From Pseudomonas sp. PA15(2017) (GTDB lineage Bacteria; Pseudomonadota; Gammaproteobacteria; Pseudomonadales; Pseudomonadaceae), in NCBI RefSeq assembly GCF_001945395.1, contig NZ_MSXV01000058.1:374317-438316 (forward strand): DNA of 64,000 bases, in the 5' to 3' direction. The translations under genes and the position numbers were made by a program. The notes beneath the pieces were generated by a model. The model was not told where the DNA came from. It did not search any database and worked only from the letters and a program-made list of their open reading frames with translations. Positions 7,795 through 18,242 of this stretch are shown piece by piece. The first letter of the stretch is position 1, and the number at the start of each line of letters is the position of its first letter.

Positions 7795-7830
7795 GCTCCG
7801 ATGTGCACTTATCCTTGGCAACATCGGAGC
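7795..7830 (-). promoter_or_regulatory. Inverted repeat in the rpoS leader
   Basis: Perfect 10-bp arms GCTCCGATGT (7795-7804) and ACATCGGAGC (7821-7830) enclose 16 nt, 36 nt upstream of the rpoS ATG in the nlpD-rpoS spacer. In the transcript it can fold into a stem-loop near the ribosome-binding region. As DNA it is a dyad of operator geometry. Confidence 0.55.
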
Positions 7831-7867
7831 CCGTCCATCCCACGCGAGCGGGCGAACGAGCGACAGA

Positions 7868-8725
7868 TCAACGACGTGGCAGGTATTGCATTGGATCTAC
7901 AGGCTTACCCTGGCGGCGAATTTCGAAGTGAAGCTTCACCCGGTCAGTTCCCGTGGAACCCATCTCGGCAATCTGTTGCCCGACTTTGACCTGCTGCCCC
8001 TCACGTACCAGCAGCCTGCGGTTGTGGCCGTAGGCACTCACGTAGGTATCGCTGTGCTTGATGATCACCAATTCGCCGTAGCCCCGTAACCCACTCCCGG
8101 CGTAGACAACGGATCCTCCAGACGCAGCAAGGACAGGCTGTCCCAATTCACCTGCTATATCAATGCCTTTATTCAAACTACTGTTTGAGGAAAAACGGCC
8201 GATAATCGCACCACTCGCCGGCCACGCCCAGCCTGCTGCAGAACGCTGCACCGGCTCCACAGGGGTGGTGGCAGGTGTCGTCACGATCGGTGTTATCGGA
8301 CGAGTGGTGGTTTGTGCCGGAGGTGCCTGTACTGGCGTGGAAGCCCGACTGGGCGTGGTCACGACGGGCCTCGAGGCAGGAGGCGCGGAGGCGGTGACGG
8401 GCCTGCCCGAACTGCCGGAACCGAAACGAATCACCTGGCCGATGCGGATCATGTACGGGGGCGCGATGGCGTTGTGCGCAGCCAGTGCTTTCCAGTCCCA
8501 GCCGTAGCGGAAGGCGATCGAGTAAAGTGTGTCCCCACGTTGCACTCGGTACTGGCCAGAGGTGACCGGCTGGCGCTGCGAAGCAGCGTTATTGCGATCG
8601 ACGACCTGCACACCACCCGATGGCGAACTGGCGCAGCCGGCCAGCAGCGCACCCACGGCGGTCATCACCAACAGGTTGCGCAGCATGCCCGAGGAACGAT
8701 GTCCTTGTTTGGCTGTGGAACTCAC
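7868..8725 (-). CDS. nlpD: NlpD-type lipoprotein (LysM + degenerate LytM)
   Basis: 285 residues from a GTG at 8725 with GGGGAG 7 nt upstream; the ATG at 8686 is an alternative. Lipobox LLAGC with Cys31; LysM domain about 58-101 ([13 protein letters not shown]); Pro/Thr linker; M23/LytM domain 165-285. Zinc-site positions are lost: NKGID instead of HxGxD (Asn185) and KLHF instead of HLHF (Lys264), so it should not cut peptidoglycan. As known for E. coli NlpD, it probably activates an AmiC-type amidase for daughter-cell separation. It precedes rpoS in the standard order. Confidence 0.92.
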   Translation of the reverse strand: MSSTAKQGHRSSGMLRNLLVMTAVGALLAGCASSPSGGVQVVDRNNAASQRQPVTSGQYRVQRGDTLYSIAFRYGWDWKALAAHNAIAPPYMIRIGQVIRFGSGSSGRPVTASAPPASRPVVTTPSRASTPVQAPPAQTTTRPITPIVTTPATTPVEPVQRSAAGWAWPASGAIIGRFSSNSSLNKGIDIAGELGQPVLAASGGSVVYAGSGLRGYGELVIIKHSDTYVSAYGHNRRLLVREGQQVKVGQQIAEMGSTGTDRVKLHFEIRRQGKPVDPMQYLPRR

Positions 8726-8777
8726 CCCAATCTCCCCTGCAGACGGCCCCGAGCAACCGGTAACAAGCGCCGAGACG

Positions 8778-9707
8778 TCATACCTCTTCAACCTGGCGGC
8801 GTCGCGCCAGCCACTCGACGCCCAATACCAGAGCAATGGCGCACAGGCTCAGCACGATGGCCAGCAGCAGTTGCGCATCTTCGCCGCTCACCTCGGCAAA
8901 CTGCCATGGCAATAGATTGACCTGCTCGAGTGGAAACGATTCACCATGACGATTGGTTTGCCATGTCAGGGTCTGTTTCCAGGGCCAGACCTTGACCAGC
9001 GAGCCGAGCATCAGGCCGGCCAGAAAGGCCATGGTCAGGTCGCGCATGTTGGCGAGCAGCCAGCTCAGTACCTTCGAGAAGGTCAGCAGACCAAGCAGGC
9101 AACCGGCGCAGAACACCGCCAGCACGGCCAGATCGAAATTCTTCACCGCCCCAAGCACTACCGGATAAAGTCCCAGCAGCACCAGGATGAAGCTGCCCGA
9201 GATACCCGGCAGGATCATCGCGCTGATGGCGATGGCACCGGCGAAGAACAGCATCAACGGGTCGGCGGACAGTTGCATGGGCACTGCCAGGGTAATCCAC
9301 AATGCGAATGCCAGGCCGACGGCAAAGCCGATCAGCCGGTTACCGCGCCAGGCCTGCACCTCGCGCCCCACCAGGTAGACGGACACCAGTACCAGCCCGA
9401 AGAAGAACGCCCAGAGCGGCACCGGGTGCTCGTTCATCAGGTAGCTGATGGCCCGCGCCAGGGTGAAGATACTGCTGAGAATGCCCAGCAGAACCACCAG
9501 CAGAAAGCTGGCATTGCAAGCCTGCCACGCCGCGGCGATGCGCCCGCGCACGAGCAGCATCAAGGCCTGGGGCATGGCGGCGAACGAGGCGAGAAGCTTG
9601 TCGTATATACCGGTGATCAGGGCAACGGTGCCGCCGGAGAAACCAGGCACCACATCGACCGCGCCCATCGCCATTCCTTTGGTATACAGCAGCAAGGTCT
9701 TCTTCAT
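8778..9707 (-). CDS. DUF368 (PopT-type) polyprenyl-phosphate transporter
   Basis: A 309-residue, very hydrophobic protein with about 8-9 predicted membrane segments. The GMAMGAVDVVPGFSGGT N-terminal motif is the DUF368 signature, and a second PGISGSF motif in mid-protein (about 167-173) gives the internal repeat. DUF368 proteins (PopT) were recently identified, with DedA/UptA proteins, as candidates for returning undecaprenyl phosphate across the inner membrane; the role here is by homology. It lies between pcm and nlpD on the minus strand, 22 nt after pcm, so probably co-transcribed. Confidence 0.85.
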   Translation of the reverse strand: MKKTLLLYTKGMAMGAVDVVPGFSGGTVALITGIYDKLLASFAAMPQALMLLVRGRIAAAWQACNASFLLVVLLGILSSIFTLARAISYLMNEHPVPLWAFFFGLVLVSVYLVGREVQAWRGNRLIGFAVGLAFALWITLAVPMQLSADPLMLFFAGAIAISAMILPGISGSFILVLLGLYPVVLGAVKNFDLAVLAVFCAGCLLGLLTFSKVLSWLLANMRDLTMAFLAGLMLGSLVKVWPWKQTLTWQTNRHGESFPLEQVNLLPWQFAEVSGEDAQLLLAIVLSLCAIALVLGVEWLARRRQVEEV

Positions 9708-9729
9708 GCATCCTTCCGTTCGATTCGAG

Positions 9730-10398
9730 TCAGGCCAGCGGGCCGTTAAGCAGGGGCACGAACCGTACTGCGTCGAGTACGTGCCGAGAGAAACCCTGTT
9801 CCTCGCGAATGATCAATAACAGTTGCTGAACGTCACCTGAACCGACGGGAATCACCAATCGGCCGCCTGGAGCCAGCTGATCCAGCAGCGCCTGGGGCAC
9901 TTGCGAGGCGGCAGCAGTGACGATGATACCGTTGTAGGGCGCCAGGGCCGGCCAGCCTTCCCAGCCATCGCCCCAGCGAAAGACCACGTTGCGCAGGCTG
10001 AGTTTGACCAATCGTTCCTTCGCCCGTTCCTGCAGCCCCTGAATGCGCTCGACGGTGAACACTCGCTCGACCAGTTGCGCCAGGATGGCCGTCTGGTAGC
10101 CGGAGCCCGTGCCGATTTCCAGCACCTTGTCCAGCGGGCCGGCAGCGAGCAATAGCTCGCTCATGCGCGCCACCATGTAGGGTTGCGAGATGGTCTGGTT
10201 GTGGCCGATCGGCAGCGCGGTATCTTCATAGGCGCGATGAGCCAGGGCTTCGTCGACGAACAGATGACGTGGCGTGCGCCTGATCACCTCGAGCACGCCG
10301 GCGTTGGACAAGCCTTCTTCATAGAGTCGCTGGATCAGGCGTTCGCGCGTGCGCTGCGAGGTCATGCCAATCCCGTGGCGGTCATGCTCCCGATTCAT
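9730..10398 (-). CDS. pcm: Protein-L-isoaspartate O-methyltransferase
   Basis: 222 residues from ATG 10398, which overlaps the surE stop by 4 nt (ATGA). SAM motif [19 protein letters not shown]. The family marker [16 protein letters not shown] lies upstream of it and the C-terminal GGRLVIPVG segment is typical. It repairs isoaspartyl damage in aged proteins, which fits its neighbourhood with surE and rpoS. A second in-frame ATG ([10 protein letters not shown]) is a possible start 33 nt inside. Confidence 0.95.
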   Translation of the reverse strand: MNREHDRHGIGMTSQRTRERLIQRLYEEGLSNAGVLEVIRRTPRHLFVDEALAHRAYEDTALPIGHNQTISQPYMVARMSELLLAAGPLDKVLEIGTGSGYQTAILAQLVERVFTVERIQGLQERAKERLVKLSLRNVVFRWGDGWEGWPALAPYNGIIVTAAASQVPQALLDQLAPGGRLVIPVGSGDVQQLLLIIREEQGFSRHVLDAVRFVPLLNGPLA

Positions 10399-11147
10399 GT
10401 CATCAACCCCTCCAACCAGGGTTTGAGGCGGTTGAGTCCATCCTGATAGGTGCGGTCGAGCTGCAGCGGTGTGACCGACACGTAGCCTTGCATGACGGCG
10501 TGGAAGTCGGTGCCTTCGGCGCCATCCTCGACATCCCCGGCGGCAGCGATCCAATAACCGGCCTTGCCTCGCGGGTTGACGTCCTTCACCGGCGCGGCGG
10601 CGCGGGCACGGTGGCCCAGGCGGGTCAGTTGCACGCCACGGATACGGTCGAGCGGCAGGTTCGGCACGTTGACATTCAGCACCGTGCGCGGCGGCAGGTC
10701 GAGCTGTTCGTGAGCCTCGACCAGCTTGCGGGCGAAGTGGGCCGCGGTGGGCAGATTCTCGGCCGAACGGGAGACCAGCGAAAAGGCGAATGCCGGGCGC
10801 GCCAGAAAGCGGCCCTCGAGCGCGGCGCCGACGGTACCGGAATACAGCACGTCATCGCCCAGGTTGGCGCCCATGTTGATGCCCGACACGACCAGATCCG
10901 GCACATCGGGCAGCAGCCCGTTGATGCCCAGGTGTACGCAATCGGTGGGCGTGCCATTGAGGCTGATGTAGCCATTGGCCTGGGTGCAGGGGTGCAGCGG
11001 GCGATCCAGGGTCAGCGCGCTGCTGGCGCCACTACGGTCGCCGTCAGGGGCGATCACCGTGCAGTCGGCGTAATCAGCCAGCGCAGCGTGCAACGCGGCG
11101 AGGCCCGGTGCGGCCACGCCGTCATCGTTAGAAATCAGAATACGCAT
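10395..11147 (-). CDS. surE: 5'/3'-nucleotidase SurE
   Basis: 250 residues from ATG 11147, beginning [15 protein letters not shown], the SurE metal-binding Asp8-Asp9 motif. [22 protein letters not shown] is the second family signature. It dephosphorylates nucleoside monophosphates and is linked to stationary-phase survival. Its start overlaps the truD 3' end by 13 nt and its stop overlaps pcm by 4, so the three are translationally linked. Confidence 0.96.
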   Translation of the reverse strand: MRILISNDDGVAAPGLAALHAALADYADCTVIAPDGDRSGASSALTLDRPLHPCTQANGYISLNGTPTDCVHLGINGLLPDVPDLVVSGINMGANLGDDVLYSGTVGAALEGRFLARPAFAFSLVSRSAENLPTAAHFARKLVEAHEQLDLPPRTVLNVNVPNLPLDRIRGVQLTRLGHRARAAAPVKDVNPRGKAGYWIAAAGDVEDGAEGTDFHAVMQGYVSVTPLQLDRTYQDGLNRLKPWLEGLMT

Positions 11148-12193
11148 GGGTTGTCCGTCTGCCCTACCGGCAAAAGCTCGACGATTTCGCGCACCAGAGC
11201 GGTGGCGAAACATCCAGCCGGCAGGACGAATTCCAGTTGCAGAATGTCAGGCTCGGGATAATGCCACGTCAAACCGCTAATGGGGAGGCGCAGGATACGC
11301 CGTTCGTGCGCCATGTCCGCTTGTGCGAGCCAGTGCGTCAGCTGTGCCTCGGCAGTGGCGACACGCTGCTCGAGATCGCCCGTCGCGCCCTGCGCAGGCG
11401 AAGCGCCTTCGCCCCACAGAGGCCCGGTGGGATGCAGATCGAGCGCATCCAGGCGCGGATCCTCGCATTCGGCCTCGCCAGCGGCGAAAAAACTGCGGCT
11501 GTCGGTGAACGCCAGAAGATCGCCAGGCAGCGCCTGGTTCCAGGTGCCGGCTGCAACGCGCTCGGCCAGCACCTGGTTGAACACGAAGCTGCGCGCCGCC
11601 GAGAGCACCCGCGAACGCACGTTACGCTTTTCCGGCAATTCACCGCGCTCGGCGAAATGCCGGGCATGGGCCACGTTGCCGCCCTCGAAACCAAAGCGCT
11701 GGGCGCCATAGTAGTTGGGAATGCCCTGCTCGCGAATGATGTGCAGGCGCTGATCCAGGGTGGCCTTGTCGGCCTGCAACCCGGTCAGGCGCAGAGTGAA
11801 GCCATTGGCGGCATGGGCACCGCGCTGCAGCTTGCGGGTATGTCGCACCTGCCTGAGGATCGCCAAGGTGTCGTCCTGAGCCGCCGTCAGGTCGGGATCC
11901 TGCTTGCCTGGCAGGTGCAGGCTGAACCATTGCCGGGTCAGCGCCTGTTTGTCCTTCAAACCGGCGTAACTGATCATCCGGACCGGCACACCAGCTGCGC
12001 GCGCCAGGCGACGCGCAGCATCCTCGGTATTCAGCCCGCGCTTCTCGACCCACAGCCACAGGTGCTCACCCACCCCGGACAGCTCGATGTCGAGCACCTC
12101 GTCGACCTGAAAATCCTCGGCGCTGGCCTTGAGCATGGCATGCCCGCAGGGATTGCCGTGGGCGCGCGGGCCGAGCAATTGCATTTCCGTCAT
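11135..12193 (-). CDS. truD: tRNA pseudouridine(13) synthase
   Basis: 352 residues, the usual TruD length. The catalytic motif GLKDKQALT places the nucleophile at Asp81. [14 protein letters not shown] and the [11 protein letters not shown] helix are further family markers. It converts U13 of tRNA(Glu) to pseudouridine. The start ATG overlaps the ispF stop by 4 nt. Confidence 0.96.
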   Translation of the reverse strand: MTEMQLLGPRAHGNPCGHAMLKASAEDFQVDEVLDIELSGVGEHLWLWVEKRGLNTEDAARRLARAAGVPVRMISYAGLKDKQALTRQWFSLHLPGKQDPDLTAAQDDTLAILRQVRHTRKLQRGAHAANGFTLRLTGLQADKATLDQRLHIIREQGIPNYYGAQRFGFEGGNVAHARHFAERGELPEKRNVRSRVLSAARSFVFNQVLAERVAAGTWNQALPGDLLAFTDSRSFFAAGEAECEDPRLDALDLHPTGPLWGEGASPAQGATGDLEQRVATAEAQLTHWLAQADMAHERRILRLPISGLTWHYPEPDILQLEFVLPAGCFATALVREIVELLPVGQTDNPCVF

Positions 12194-12663
12194 GCGCTGA
12201 CCAGCAGCGCGACCGCGTGTACGGCGATGCCTTCCTCGCGACCGACGAAGCCCAGCTTCTCGGTCGTGGTGGCCTTGACGTTGACCTGATCGAGCTCGAC
12301 CTGCAGGTCCTCGGCGATCAGCGCACGCATGGCCTCGATGTGCGGCGCCATCTTCGGTGCCTGGGCTTCGATCGTGGCGTCGACATTGCCCACCTTAAAG
12401 CCCTTGGCATGTACCAGGCCGAGCACATGACGGAGCAGCACGCGGCTGTCGGCGCCCTTGAAGTTCGGGTCGGTGTCGGGGAAATGCTTGCCGATGTCAC
12501 CCAGCGCCACGGCGCCAAGCAAAGCGTCGCTCAGCGCGTGCAGCACCACGTCGCCATCGGAATGGGCGACCAGACCGAACTTGTGGGGAATGCGTACGCC
12601 GCCCAGGGTGATGAAATCCCCGTCGCCGAAGCGATGCACATCGTAACCATGGCCGATCCGCAT
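12190..12663 (-). CDS. ispF: 2-C-methyl-D-erythritol 2,4-cyclodiphosphate synthase
   Basis: 157 residues from ATG 12663. GYDVHRF supplies the Asp8/His10 metal ligands and [10 protein letters not shown] the His42 region; the trimer-interface [17 protein letters not shown] segment is near the C-terminus. It is the fifth step of the MEP isoprenoid pathway; ispD and dxr of the same pathway are also in this window. First gene of the coupled ispF-truD-surE-pcm unit. Confidence 0.97.
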   Translation of the reverse strand: MRIGHGYDVHRFGDGDFITLGGVRIPHKFGLVAHSDGDVVLHALSDALLGAVALGDIGKHFPDTDPNFKGADSRVLLRHVLGLVHAKGFKVGNVDATIEAQAPKMAPHIEAMRALIAEDLQVELDQVNVKATTTEKLGFVGREEGIAVHAVALLVSA

Positions 12664-12912
12664 GAGCCGTTGCCCTCGCAAAAAGGTCGATTCTACCCGA
12701 AAGCGCGAGACGAAGCGGGCTTGCCCGGCGAGCGAGGAGGCCATGAGCCTGGAAACCTCCGGCCGCCGGCGATCTGGCGGCTAACGCGGCGCTGTCAGCG
12801 GGTACTAGGCTGCACACCGCGAACGGGCTCCGATGAAAAACGTGGGAATGTTTTTGCGCTTGCAGGAGTCGACAAGGAGTAACAGAGACTTCCCGCAACC
12901 ATGGAGAACATC

Positions 12913-13470
12913 ATGGCCGTCGCAAAGAAACCGGCAGTAGCTAAACCCAAGGCAAAAACAGCACCGAAAACCGCAGCGTCGAAACTCAAGGGCGATGGCC
13001 TGAGTATCAACACCAGCGTCGATCGTGGCGCCCGCGAAAAAGTCGCCGAGGCTCTGACCAAGGCAGTGGCCGACAGTTACACCCTGTACGTGAAGACGCT
13101 GGGTGTGCACTGGAACGTGCAGGGCGGCAATTTCTATGGCCTGCACAAGCTGACCGACGAGCAGTACAACGAGCTGCACCAGGCTGCCGACGAAATCGCC
13201 GAGCGCATCCGTGCGCTGGGCAAGTTGGTGCCGACTGGCGGGGAAACCTTCCGCGCGCTGACGGTGATCGACAACGAGGCGCCCCACGGCACCACGCCGC
13301 AGATGATCAAGCAACTGGTGCTGGACAACGAGACCGTTGCCCGACGCATGAGCGAGTTCGCGGAGCTGGCCGAAGAGGCTGGCGATCTGTTCACCCACGA
13401 CATGCTGGTGGCGCGCATCGGCGTGCATGAGCAGAACGCCTGGATGCTGCGTTCCAGCCTGGGCGAATAA
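12913..13470 (+). CDS. dps: Dps/ferritin-like DNA-protection protein with a basic N-terminal tail
   Basis: 185 residues from ATG 12913, preferred over ATG 12901 because GGAG lies 8 nt before it. The first ~27 residues are Lys/Ala/Pro-rich (VAKKPAVAKPKAKTAPK...), like the DNA-binding tails of Dps/mycobacterial Dps2. The ferritin core has YVKTLGVHWNVQGGNFYGLH with the inter-subunit ferroxidase His, then D-E-x-A-E-R. It would oxidise and store iron and shield DNA under stress. It stands alone on the plus strand between ispF and the formaldehyde genes, with its own terminator. No OxyR or Fur site was obvious. Confidence 0.9.
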   Translation: MAVAKKPAVAKPKAKTAPKTAASKLKGDGLSINTSVDRGAREKVAEALTKAVADSYTLYVKTLGVHWNVQGGNFYGLHKLTDEQYNELHQAADEIAERIRALGKLVPTGGETFRALTVIDNEAPHGTTPQMIKQLVLDNETVARRMSEFAELAEEAGDLFTHDMLVARIGVHEQNAWMLRSSLGE

Positions 13471-13486
13471 CCGTCCGATGGTACAG

Positions 13487-13523
13487 AAAGGGCGCTGCGG
13501 ATACGATCTGCAGCGCCCTTTTT
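13487..13523 (+). terminator. dps terminator
   Basis: Arms AAAGGGCGCTGC and GCAGCGCCCTTT (with an 11-nt loop) followed by T residues, 16 nt after the dps stop. The A-run on the other side could also allow some termination from the opposite strand. Confidence 0.88.
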
Positions 13524-13544
13524 CCATGCTTTCACTATCGCTTC

Positions 13545-13566
13545 GCGCGCATGGCGCGCTCCCACA
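13545..13566 (-). repeat. Second copy of the REP-like GTGGGAGCGC element
   Basis: Read on the minus strand, this is the same 22-mer as 6548-6569 with one difference (GCGCC for GCACC). It follows the dps terminator; a weaker GGGAGCGAGCC half lies nearby at about 13585-13595. Confidence 0.7.
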
Positions 13567-13644
13567 CGATGAGCGGGAACCTGAGGGAGCGAGCCGGGAC
13601 GCCTAGTTCATACCCGCGAAAGCCCCTCCTGTCGAAGAACTACT

Positions 13645-14490
13645 TCAGCCAGCCAACGCCTCGGCATGATGGCGCAGATGATCCTCTATGAAGCTGGCGA
13701 TGAAGTAATAGCTGTGGTCGTAACCCGGCTGCAGGCGCAAGTCGAGCGGATGCCCCGCCGCTTTGGCCGCCGCCTCGAGAGCCTTGGGTTTGAGCTGGCC
13801 ATCGAGAAAATCGTCGCGGTCCCCCTGGTCGACCAGAATCGGCAGCTTCTCCGAGGCCTCAGCGATCAGCACACTGGCATCCCATTCGCGCCAGCGCGAA
13901 CGGTCCTCGCCCAGGTAGTTGCTGAAGGCTTTCTCGCCCCACGGGCAATTGACCGGATTGGCGATCGGTGAAAACGCCGAAACCGACCGATAGCGCCCCG
14001 GGTTCTTCAGCGCGCAGATCAGCGCACCATGGCCGCCCATGGAATGACCAGCGATTGCGCGTTTGTCCGAAACGGGGAAGTTGGCCTCGATCAGCGCCGG
14101 TAACTCCTGCACGACATAGTCGTACATGCGGTAATGACGGGCCCAGGGCTCCTGGGTGGCATTGATGTAAAAGCCGGCGCCGAGGCCGAAGTCATAAGCG
14201 CCATTGGCGTCATCCGGCACGCCCTCGCCCCGCGGGCTGGTGTCTGGCGCGACGATGATCAAGCCCAACTCGGCGGCCATGCGCTGGGCACCGGCCTTCT
14301 GCATGAAGTTCTCGTCGGTGCAGGTCAGGCCGCTCAGCCAGTACAGCACCGGCAACCTGGCGCCCTGCTCGGCCTGGGGCGGCAGATAGACGGCGAATAC
14401 CATGTCGCAGTTGAGGCTGGAAGAGCGATGCTTGTAGCGTTTGTGCCAGCCGCCGAAGCTCTTGTTGCTGGATACGATTTCCAAAGTCAT
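13645..14490 (-). CDS. fghA: S-formylglutathione hydrolase
   Basis: 281 residues, esterase-D fold. The nucleophile elbow GHSMGG and the N-terminal [17 protein letters not shown] segment are characteristic, as is the C-terminal [10 protein letters not shown] with the catalytic His. It hydrolyses S-formylglutathione to formate and glutathione, completing formaldehyde detoxification begun by the frmA/adhC product 59 nt upstream on the same strand. Probably one operon. Confidence 0.96.
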   Translation of the reverse strand: MTLEIVSSNKSFGGWHKRYKHRSSSLNCDMVFAVYLPPQAEQGARLPVLYWLSGLTCTDENFMQKAGAQRMAAELGLIIVAPDTSPRGEGVPDDANGAYDFGLGAGFYINATQEPWARHYRMYDYVVQELPALIEANFPVSDKRAIAGHSMGGHGALICALKNPGRYRSVSAFSPIANPVNCPWGEKAFSNYLGEDRSRWREWDASVLIAEASEKLPILVDQGDRDDFLDGQLKPKALEAAAKAAGHPLDLRLQPGYDHSYYFIASFIEDHLRHHAEALAG

Positions 14491-14549
14491 GACAAATCCT
14501 CACGGGCGGTGGACAAGCCGTCCTGCAACGGCGTTGCCCACCCTACTGA

Positions 14550-15743
<1,194 letters not shown>

Positions 15744-15785
15744 TTATTGCTCTATAGGGATAATCACCATGTCGCGAGTGATGCC

Positions 15786-16673
15786 GTGAATCGCTGGGAA
15801 GGGCTCGACGAATTCGTCGCCGTGGCCGAATGTGGCCAGTTCACGGCAGCGGCAGAGCGCCTGGGCCTGTCATCCTCACAAGTGAGCCGGCAGATCGCCC
15901 GCCTCGAGGAACGCCTGCACACCCGCCTGTTTTACCGCACCACACGCAAGGTCGCCTTGACCGAGGCCGGTCAGACCTTTCTGCAACACTGCCAGCGTCT
16001 GCAGGATGCTCGCGAAGAAGCGCTGAACGCCATCGGCGATCTGGGCAGTGAACCCAAAGGCTTGTTGCGCATGACCTGCGCAGTGGCCTACGGCGAGCGC
16101 TTCATCGTGCCGCTGGTGACGGCGTTCATGGCGCGTCACCCGCGGCTCTCCGTGGAAGTGGAGCTGAGCAATCGCACGCTCGACCTGGTGCAGGACGGTT
16201 TCGACGTCGCCATTCGCCTGGGTCGCCTGCAGGACTCGCGCATGCTGGCGACCCGACTGGCGCCAAGGCGCATGTACCTGTGCGCGTCGGCAGACTACCT
16301 GCAACGCTACGGGCGTCCGCACAGCCTGTCGGAACTGGCTCGGCACAATTGTCTGATCGGCAGCAGCGACGTCTGGACCTTCCAGCTCGAAGGCCGCGAA
16401 GCTTCGCAGCGGATCAATGGCAACTGGCGCTGCAACAGCGGCCAGGCCGTTCTGGACGCTGCCCTGGCCGGGCTCGGTCTGTGCCAGTTGCCGGATTACT
16501 ACGTCCTCGAGCATCTGCGCAGCGGCGCCCTGGTTTCGCTGCTCGACAATCACCAACCGCCCAACACCGCGGTGTGGGCGCTGTATCCGCAACAGCGGCA
16601 CCTGTCGCCCAAGGTCAGGCAACTGATCGACGCATTACGTTACGGTCTCGCCCTGCGCCCGGAATACGCCTGA
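15786..16673 (+). CDS. LysR-family regulator divergent from frmA-fghA (GfnR-like)
   Basis: 295 residues from a GTG at 15786 (NRWEGLDEFVAVAE follows), with the winged HTH at about 5-60 (GQFTAAAERLGLSSSQVSRQI) and a substrate-binding domain from about 90. The divergent position beside frmA predicts that it controls them. From memory, the P. aeruginosa homologue at this position (PA3630) is GfnR, a formaldehyde-detoxification regulator. The open frame extends upstream to a TTG at 15747, but without a ribosome-binding site. Confidence 0.85.
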   Translation: MNRWEGLDEFVAVAECGQFTAAAERLGLSSSQVSRQIARLEERLHTRLFYRTTRKVALTEAGQTFLQHCQRLQDAREEALNAIGDLGSEPKGLLRMTCAVAYGERFIVPLVTAFMARHPRLSVEVELSNRTLDLVQDGFDVAIRLGRLQDSRMLATRLAPRRMYLCASADYLQRYGRPHSLSELARHNCLIGSSDVWTFQLEGREASQRINGNWRCNSGQAVLDAALAGLGLCQLPDYYVLEHLRSGALVSLLDNHQPPNTAVWALYPQQRHLSPKVRQLIDALRYGLALRPEYA

Positions 16674-16801
16674 AAGCCTGATTTCGCGCACGGCGCTCAT
16701 AGAATGTCACAACCGTCTGCGAACCCTGCCGGTGAGGTTCCGTCGTAATCCATGAGGCCCCTGTTCGGGTCGATGCGAACCCCCAGCATGAGGACATGGT
16801 T

Positions 16802-17125
16802 ATGCAAGTCATGGTCAACAGCGGAAAGCACGTCGACACCTCAATGGCATTTAAGACTGACATTCGCAGTCGAGTGCGCGACAAACTCCAGCGCTACGAA
16901 GAGCATCTCACCCGGGTGGAAATCCACCTGTCGGACGAGAACGCCCTCAAGAGCGGCCCCCAGGACAAACGCTGCAAGGTCGAAGCACGGATGAAGGGGC
17001 GCGACCCGATGTCGGTTTCCTATGACGCCTGCGAACTGCAGCAGGCCATCGACGGCGCCATGAACAAGCTGACATCGGTGCTGGAACGCAACATCGGCAG
17101 GAATGCCAAGAAGTGGATTCACTGA
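16802..17125 (+). CDS. HPF/RaiA-family ribosome-associated protein
   Basis: 107 residues from ATG 16802 (GAGGA lies at workable spacing; the ATG at 16796 is too close to it). It has a sigma-54-modulation/HPF-type fold: MQVMVNSGKHV strand, helix DIRSRVRDKLQRYEEHL, a beta-hairpin and a second helix DACELQQAIDGAMNKL. It lacks the long C-terminal domain of long HPF. Members bind the decoding site of idle ribosomes or variants of that role; the exact role here is unknown. Convergent with ispD with only 15 nt between them. Confidence 0.8.
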   Translation: MQVMVNSGKHVDTSMAFKTDIRSRVRDKLQRYEEHLTRVEIHLSDENALKSGPQDKRCKVEARMKGRDPMSVSYDACELQQAIDGAMNKLTSVLERNIGRNAKKWIH

Positions 17126-17140
17126 ACCCCAGACGGTGAC

Positions 17141-17851
17141 TCAGTGGCGGCCTCGCCAGAGGCGCTCCAGGTAATGCAAGTCTTCCGGGCGGGTAACCTT
17201 CAAGTTGTTCGCCCGGCCTTCGATCAGCCGCGGCGAATGCCCGGCCCACTCCATCGCCGAGGCTTCGTCGGTGACAACCACATCCGACACCAAGGCTTCA
17301 GCCAGCGCCTGATGCAGGGCACCGAGACGGAACATCTGCGGTGTATAGGCCTGCCAGATAACCGAACGATCAATGGTCTCACGCACGCGGCCATCGCTAC
17401 CCACACGCTTGAGCGTGTCGCGGGCCGGCACGCCGAGCAGCCCGCCCACGGCATCGTTTGCCAGCTCAGCGAGCAGCAGGTCGAGGTCGGCTTGCGCCAG
17501 GTTGGGCCGTGCGGCGTCATGCACCAGCACCCAGTCCTGCTCGCCGGCGCCCAGCTCGGTCAAGCGCAACAGGGCGTTGAGCACCGAGTCGGCGCGTTCG
17601 GCACCGCCGGCGGCCGTATGGATTCGCCCGTCACGGGCGCACGCGAGCGATGGCCAGAAGGGGTCGTCTTCGGCCAGGCTGACCACCACGCCACGCAGGC
17701 ACGGATGATCGAGAAAACAGTGAAGGGTGTGCTCCAGAATGCTCTTGCCGGCCAGTTGCAGATACTGCTTTGGCCTGTCGGCACGCATGCGGCTACCGAT
17801 GCCGGCGGCCGGAATCACCGCCCAGAACGACGGCAGATCAGGTTTGTTCAT
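17141..17851 (-). CDS. ispD: 2-C-methyl-D-erythritol 4-phosphate cytidylyltransferase
   Basis: 236 residues. The N-terminal CTP-binding motif AAGIGSRMRADRPKQYLQL and WVLVHDAARP are diagnostic; VTDEASAMEW lies near the C-terminal active-site loop. Third step of the MEP pathway. Its ATG overlaps the ftsB stop by 4 nt. Confidence 0.97.
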   Translation of the reverse strand: MNKPDLPSFWAVIPAAGIGSRMRADRPKQYLQLAGKSILEHTLHCFLDHPCLRGVVVSLAEDDPFWPSLACARDGRIHTAAGGAERADSVLNALLRLTELGAGEQDWVLVHDAARPNLAQADLDLLLAELANDAVGGLLGVPARDTLKRVGSDGRVRETIDRSVIWQAYTPQMFRLGALHQALAEALVSDVVVTDEASAMEWAGHSPRLIEGRANNLKVTRPEDLHYLERLWRGRH

Positions 17852-18126
17852 TCAGCCAACTGATAGAGGGTTTCGCCGTCCTTGACCATCCCCAGCTCAT
17901 GGCGGGCACGCTCCTCGACGGTTTCCATACCTTTCTTCAACTCCATCACCTCGGCTTCGAGGATACGGTTGCGTTCGAGCAGGCGTTCGTTTTCGCCCTG
18001 CTGATCGGCAATGTTCTGCTGAAGCTCGGTCACCTGCGCCAAGCTGCCCTCGCCCACCCACAGGCGATACTGCAGGCCTGCAAGCACGAGGATCAGAACG
18101 AGAAATAGCCAGTAAGGACTACGCAT
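17848..18126 (-). CDS. ftsB: Cell division protein FtsB
   Basis: 92 residues: a single N-terminal TM helix (YWLFLVLILVLAGLQYRLW), then a coiled coil (about 30-70, ELQQNIADQQGENERLLERN) and a short C-terminal region (EERARHELGMVKDGE). It acts with FtsL and FtsQ in the divisome. It precedes ispD in the standard order. Confidence 0.94.
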   Translation of the reverse strand: MRSPYWLFLVLILVLAGLQYRLWVGEGSLAQVTELQQNIADQQGENERLLERNRILEAEVMELKKGMETVEERARHELGMVKDGETLYQLAE

Positions 18127-18242
18127 GGCAGGTGAGGCACTCGGGTAGGAAGGGGTCGCTGCGACGGACATCCGTGGATTCTCCCTGCGTCATCGATATC
18201 CGGCAAGGCCGCCAGCGAAACCGGCGGTGCTCCAGAGAAGCC

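Noticed and set aside
12664-12912. Additional small gene between ispF and dps
   Set aside because: Only very short frames without ribosome-binding sites; nothing beyond promoter sequence and a weak CCGCC/GGCGG stem.
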